This document shows, in pieces, positions 11,896 through 11,996 of a DNA stretch of 11,996 nucleotides; positions within the stretch are counted from its first letter, which is position 1; each line of letters begins with the position of its first letter. Origin of the DNA: CAKSQF01 sp051867915. Its GTDB lineage: Bacteria > Bacillota > Clostridia > Oscillospirales > CAG-272. A program made the position numbers and the translations under genes. Below the pieces are notes generated by a model. It ran no database searches, had not been told where the DNA came from, and saw nothing but the letters and a program-made list of their open reading frames with translations. The DNA lies in NCBI GenBank assembly GCA_051867915.1, contig JBJDZJ010000110.1, positions 1-11,996 on the forward strand, written 5' to 3'.

Positions 11896-11996
11896 CGTCA
11901 ATAAATCGGGAGCAAAACGAATTCTGCTTTATCCGGTATTCATCTCAAAGTCTTTGATCCGGGCAGAAGAAGATACCGATCGGGAGCCCCGAAACC

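Noticed and set aside
11929..11996. Possible end of a minus-strand gene at the right edge, with stop at 11929-11931
   Set aside because: Only about 21 codons are visible, and a plus-strand frame is also open to the window end. The minus-oriented hairpin at 11862-11895 fits such a gene, but the protein fragment is not recognisable.

Overview
The window looks like a chromosomal segment of a Gram-positive gut-type Clostridia, most likely in the Oscillospirales/Ruminococcaceae range. This is inference. The support is sigma-A promoters close to TTGACA-N17-TATAAT in front of five genes or operons, GAGG/GGAGGA-type ribosome binding sites, two lipoproteins with Gram-positive-style signal peptides, and a very large secreted protein ending in a sortase-type sorting signal. 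No RNA gene, insertion sequence, phage gene or CRISPR array is visible.

Layout from left to right. (1) The 3' part of an ABC exporter gene (+) enters from the left edge. (2) A small lipoprotein gene (-) has its own consensus promoter and ends at a strong hairpin. (3) A (-) operon runs pdxS-pdxT-DUF4186: the two subunits of the ribose-5-phosphate-dependent pyridoxal-phosphate synthase, with a small conserved Cys/His-rich protein as third cistron, closed by a terminator. (4) Divergent from pdxS lies an AraC-family regulator (+), followed on the same strand by a 675-residue lipoprotein that joins an endonuclease/exonuclease/phosphatase (EEP) domain to two discoidin-like modules. (5) Convergent with it, sharing one bidirectional terminator, is a 1172-residue wall-anchored protein with DUF5060, an apiosidase-like (DUF4038/GH140-type) glycosidase domain, three discoidin-like modules, a FIVAR-like helical domain, a Pro-Asp repeat, an APQTG sorting motif and a membrane anchor. 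(6) Divergent from that gene is a RadC-family JAB/MPN protein (+). The last ~175 bases hold a hairpin and no gene that can be supported.

The part that most deserves attention is the ~6.7 kb block of AraC regulator, EEP-discoidin lipoprotein and apiosidase-like-discoidin wall protein. Both large proteins are predicted to sit outside the membrane and both carry carbohydrate-binding-like modules. Their two promoter regions, about 5.7 kb apart, share the 11-mer GTCTGCATGAT, extending to 15 of 18 identical positions. The EEP gene also has a perfect 17-bp palindrome at its predicted transcription start. Together these suggest a co-regulated surface module for breaking down a complex, possibly phosphodiester-containing or apiose-containing glycan. 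The substrate and the regulator-operator pairing are inference. The vitamin B6 operon, RadC and the ABC exporter look like ordinary chromosomal neighbours.
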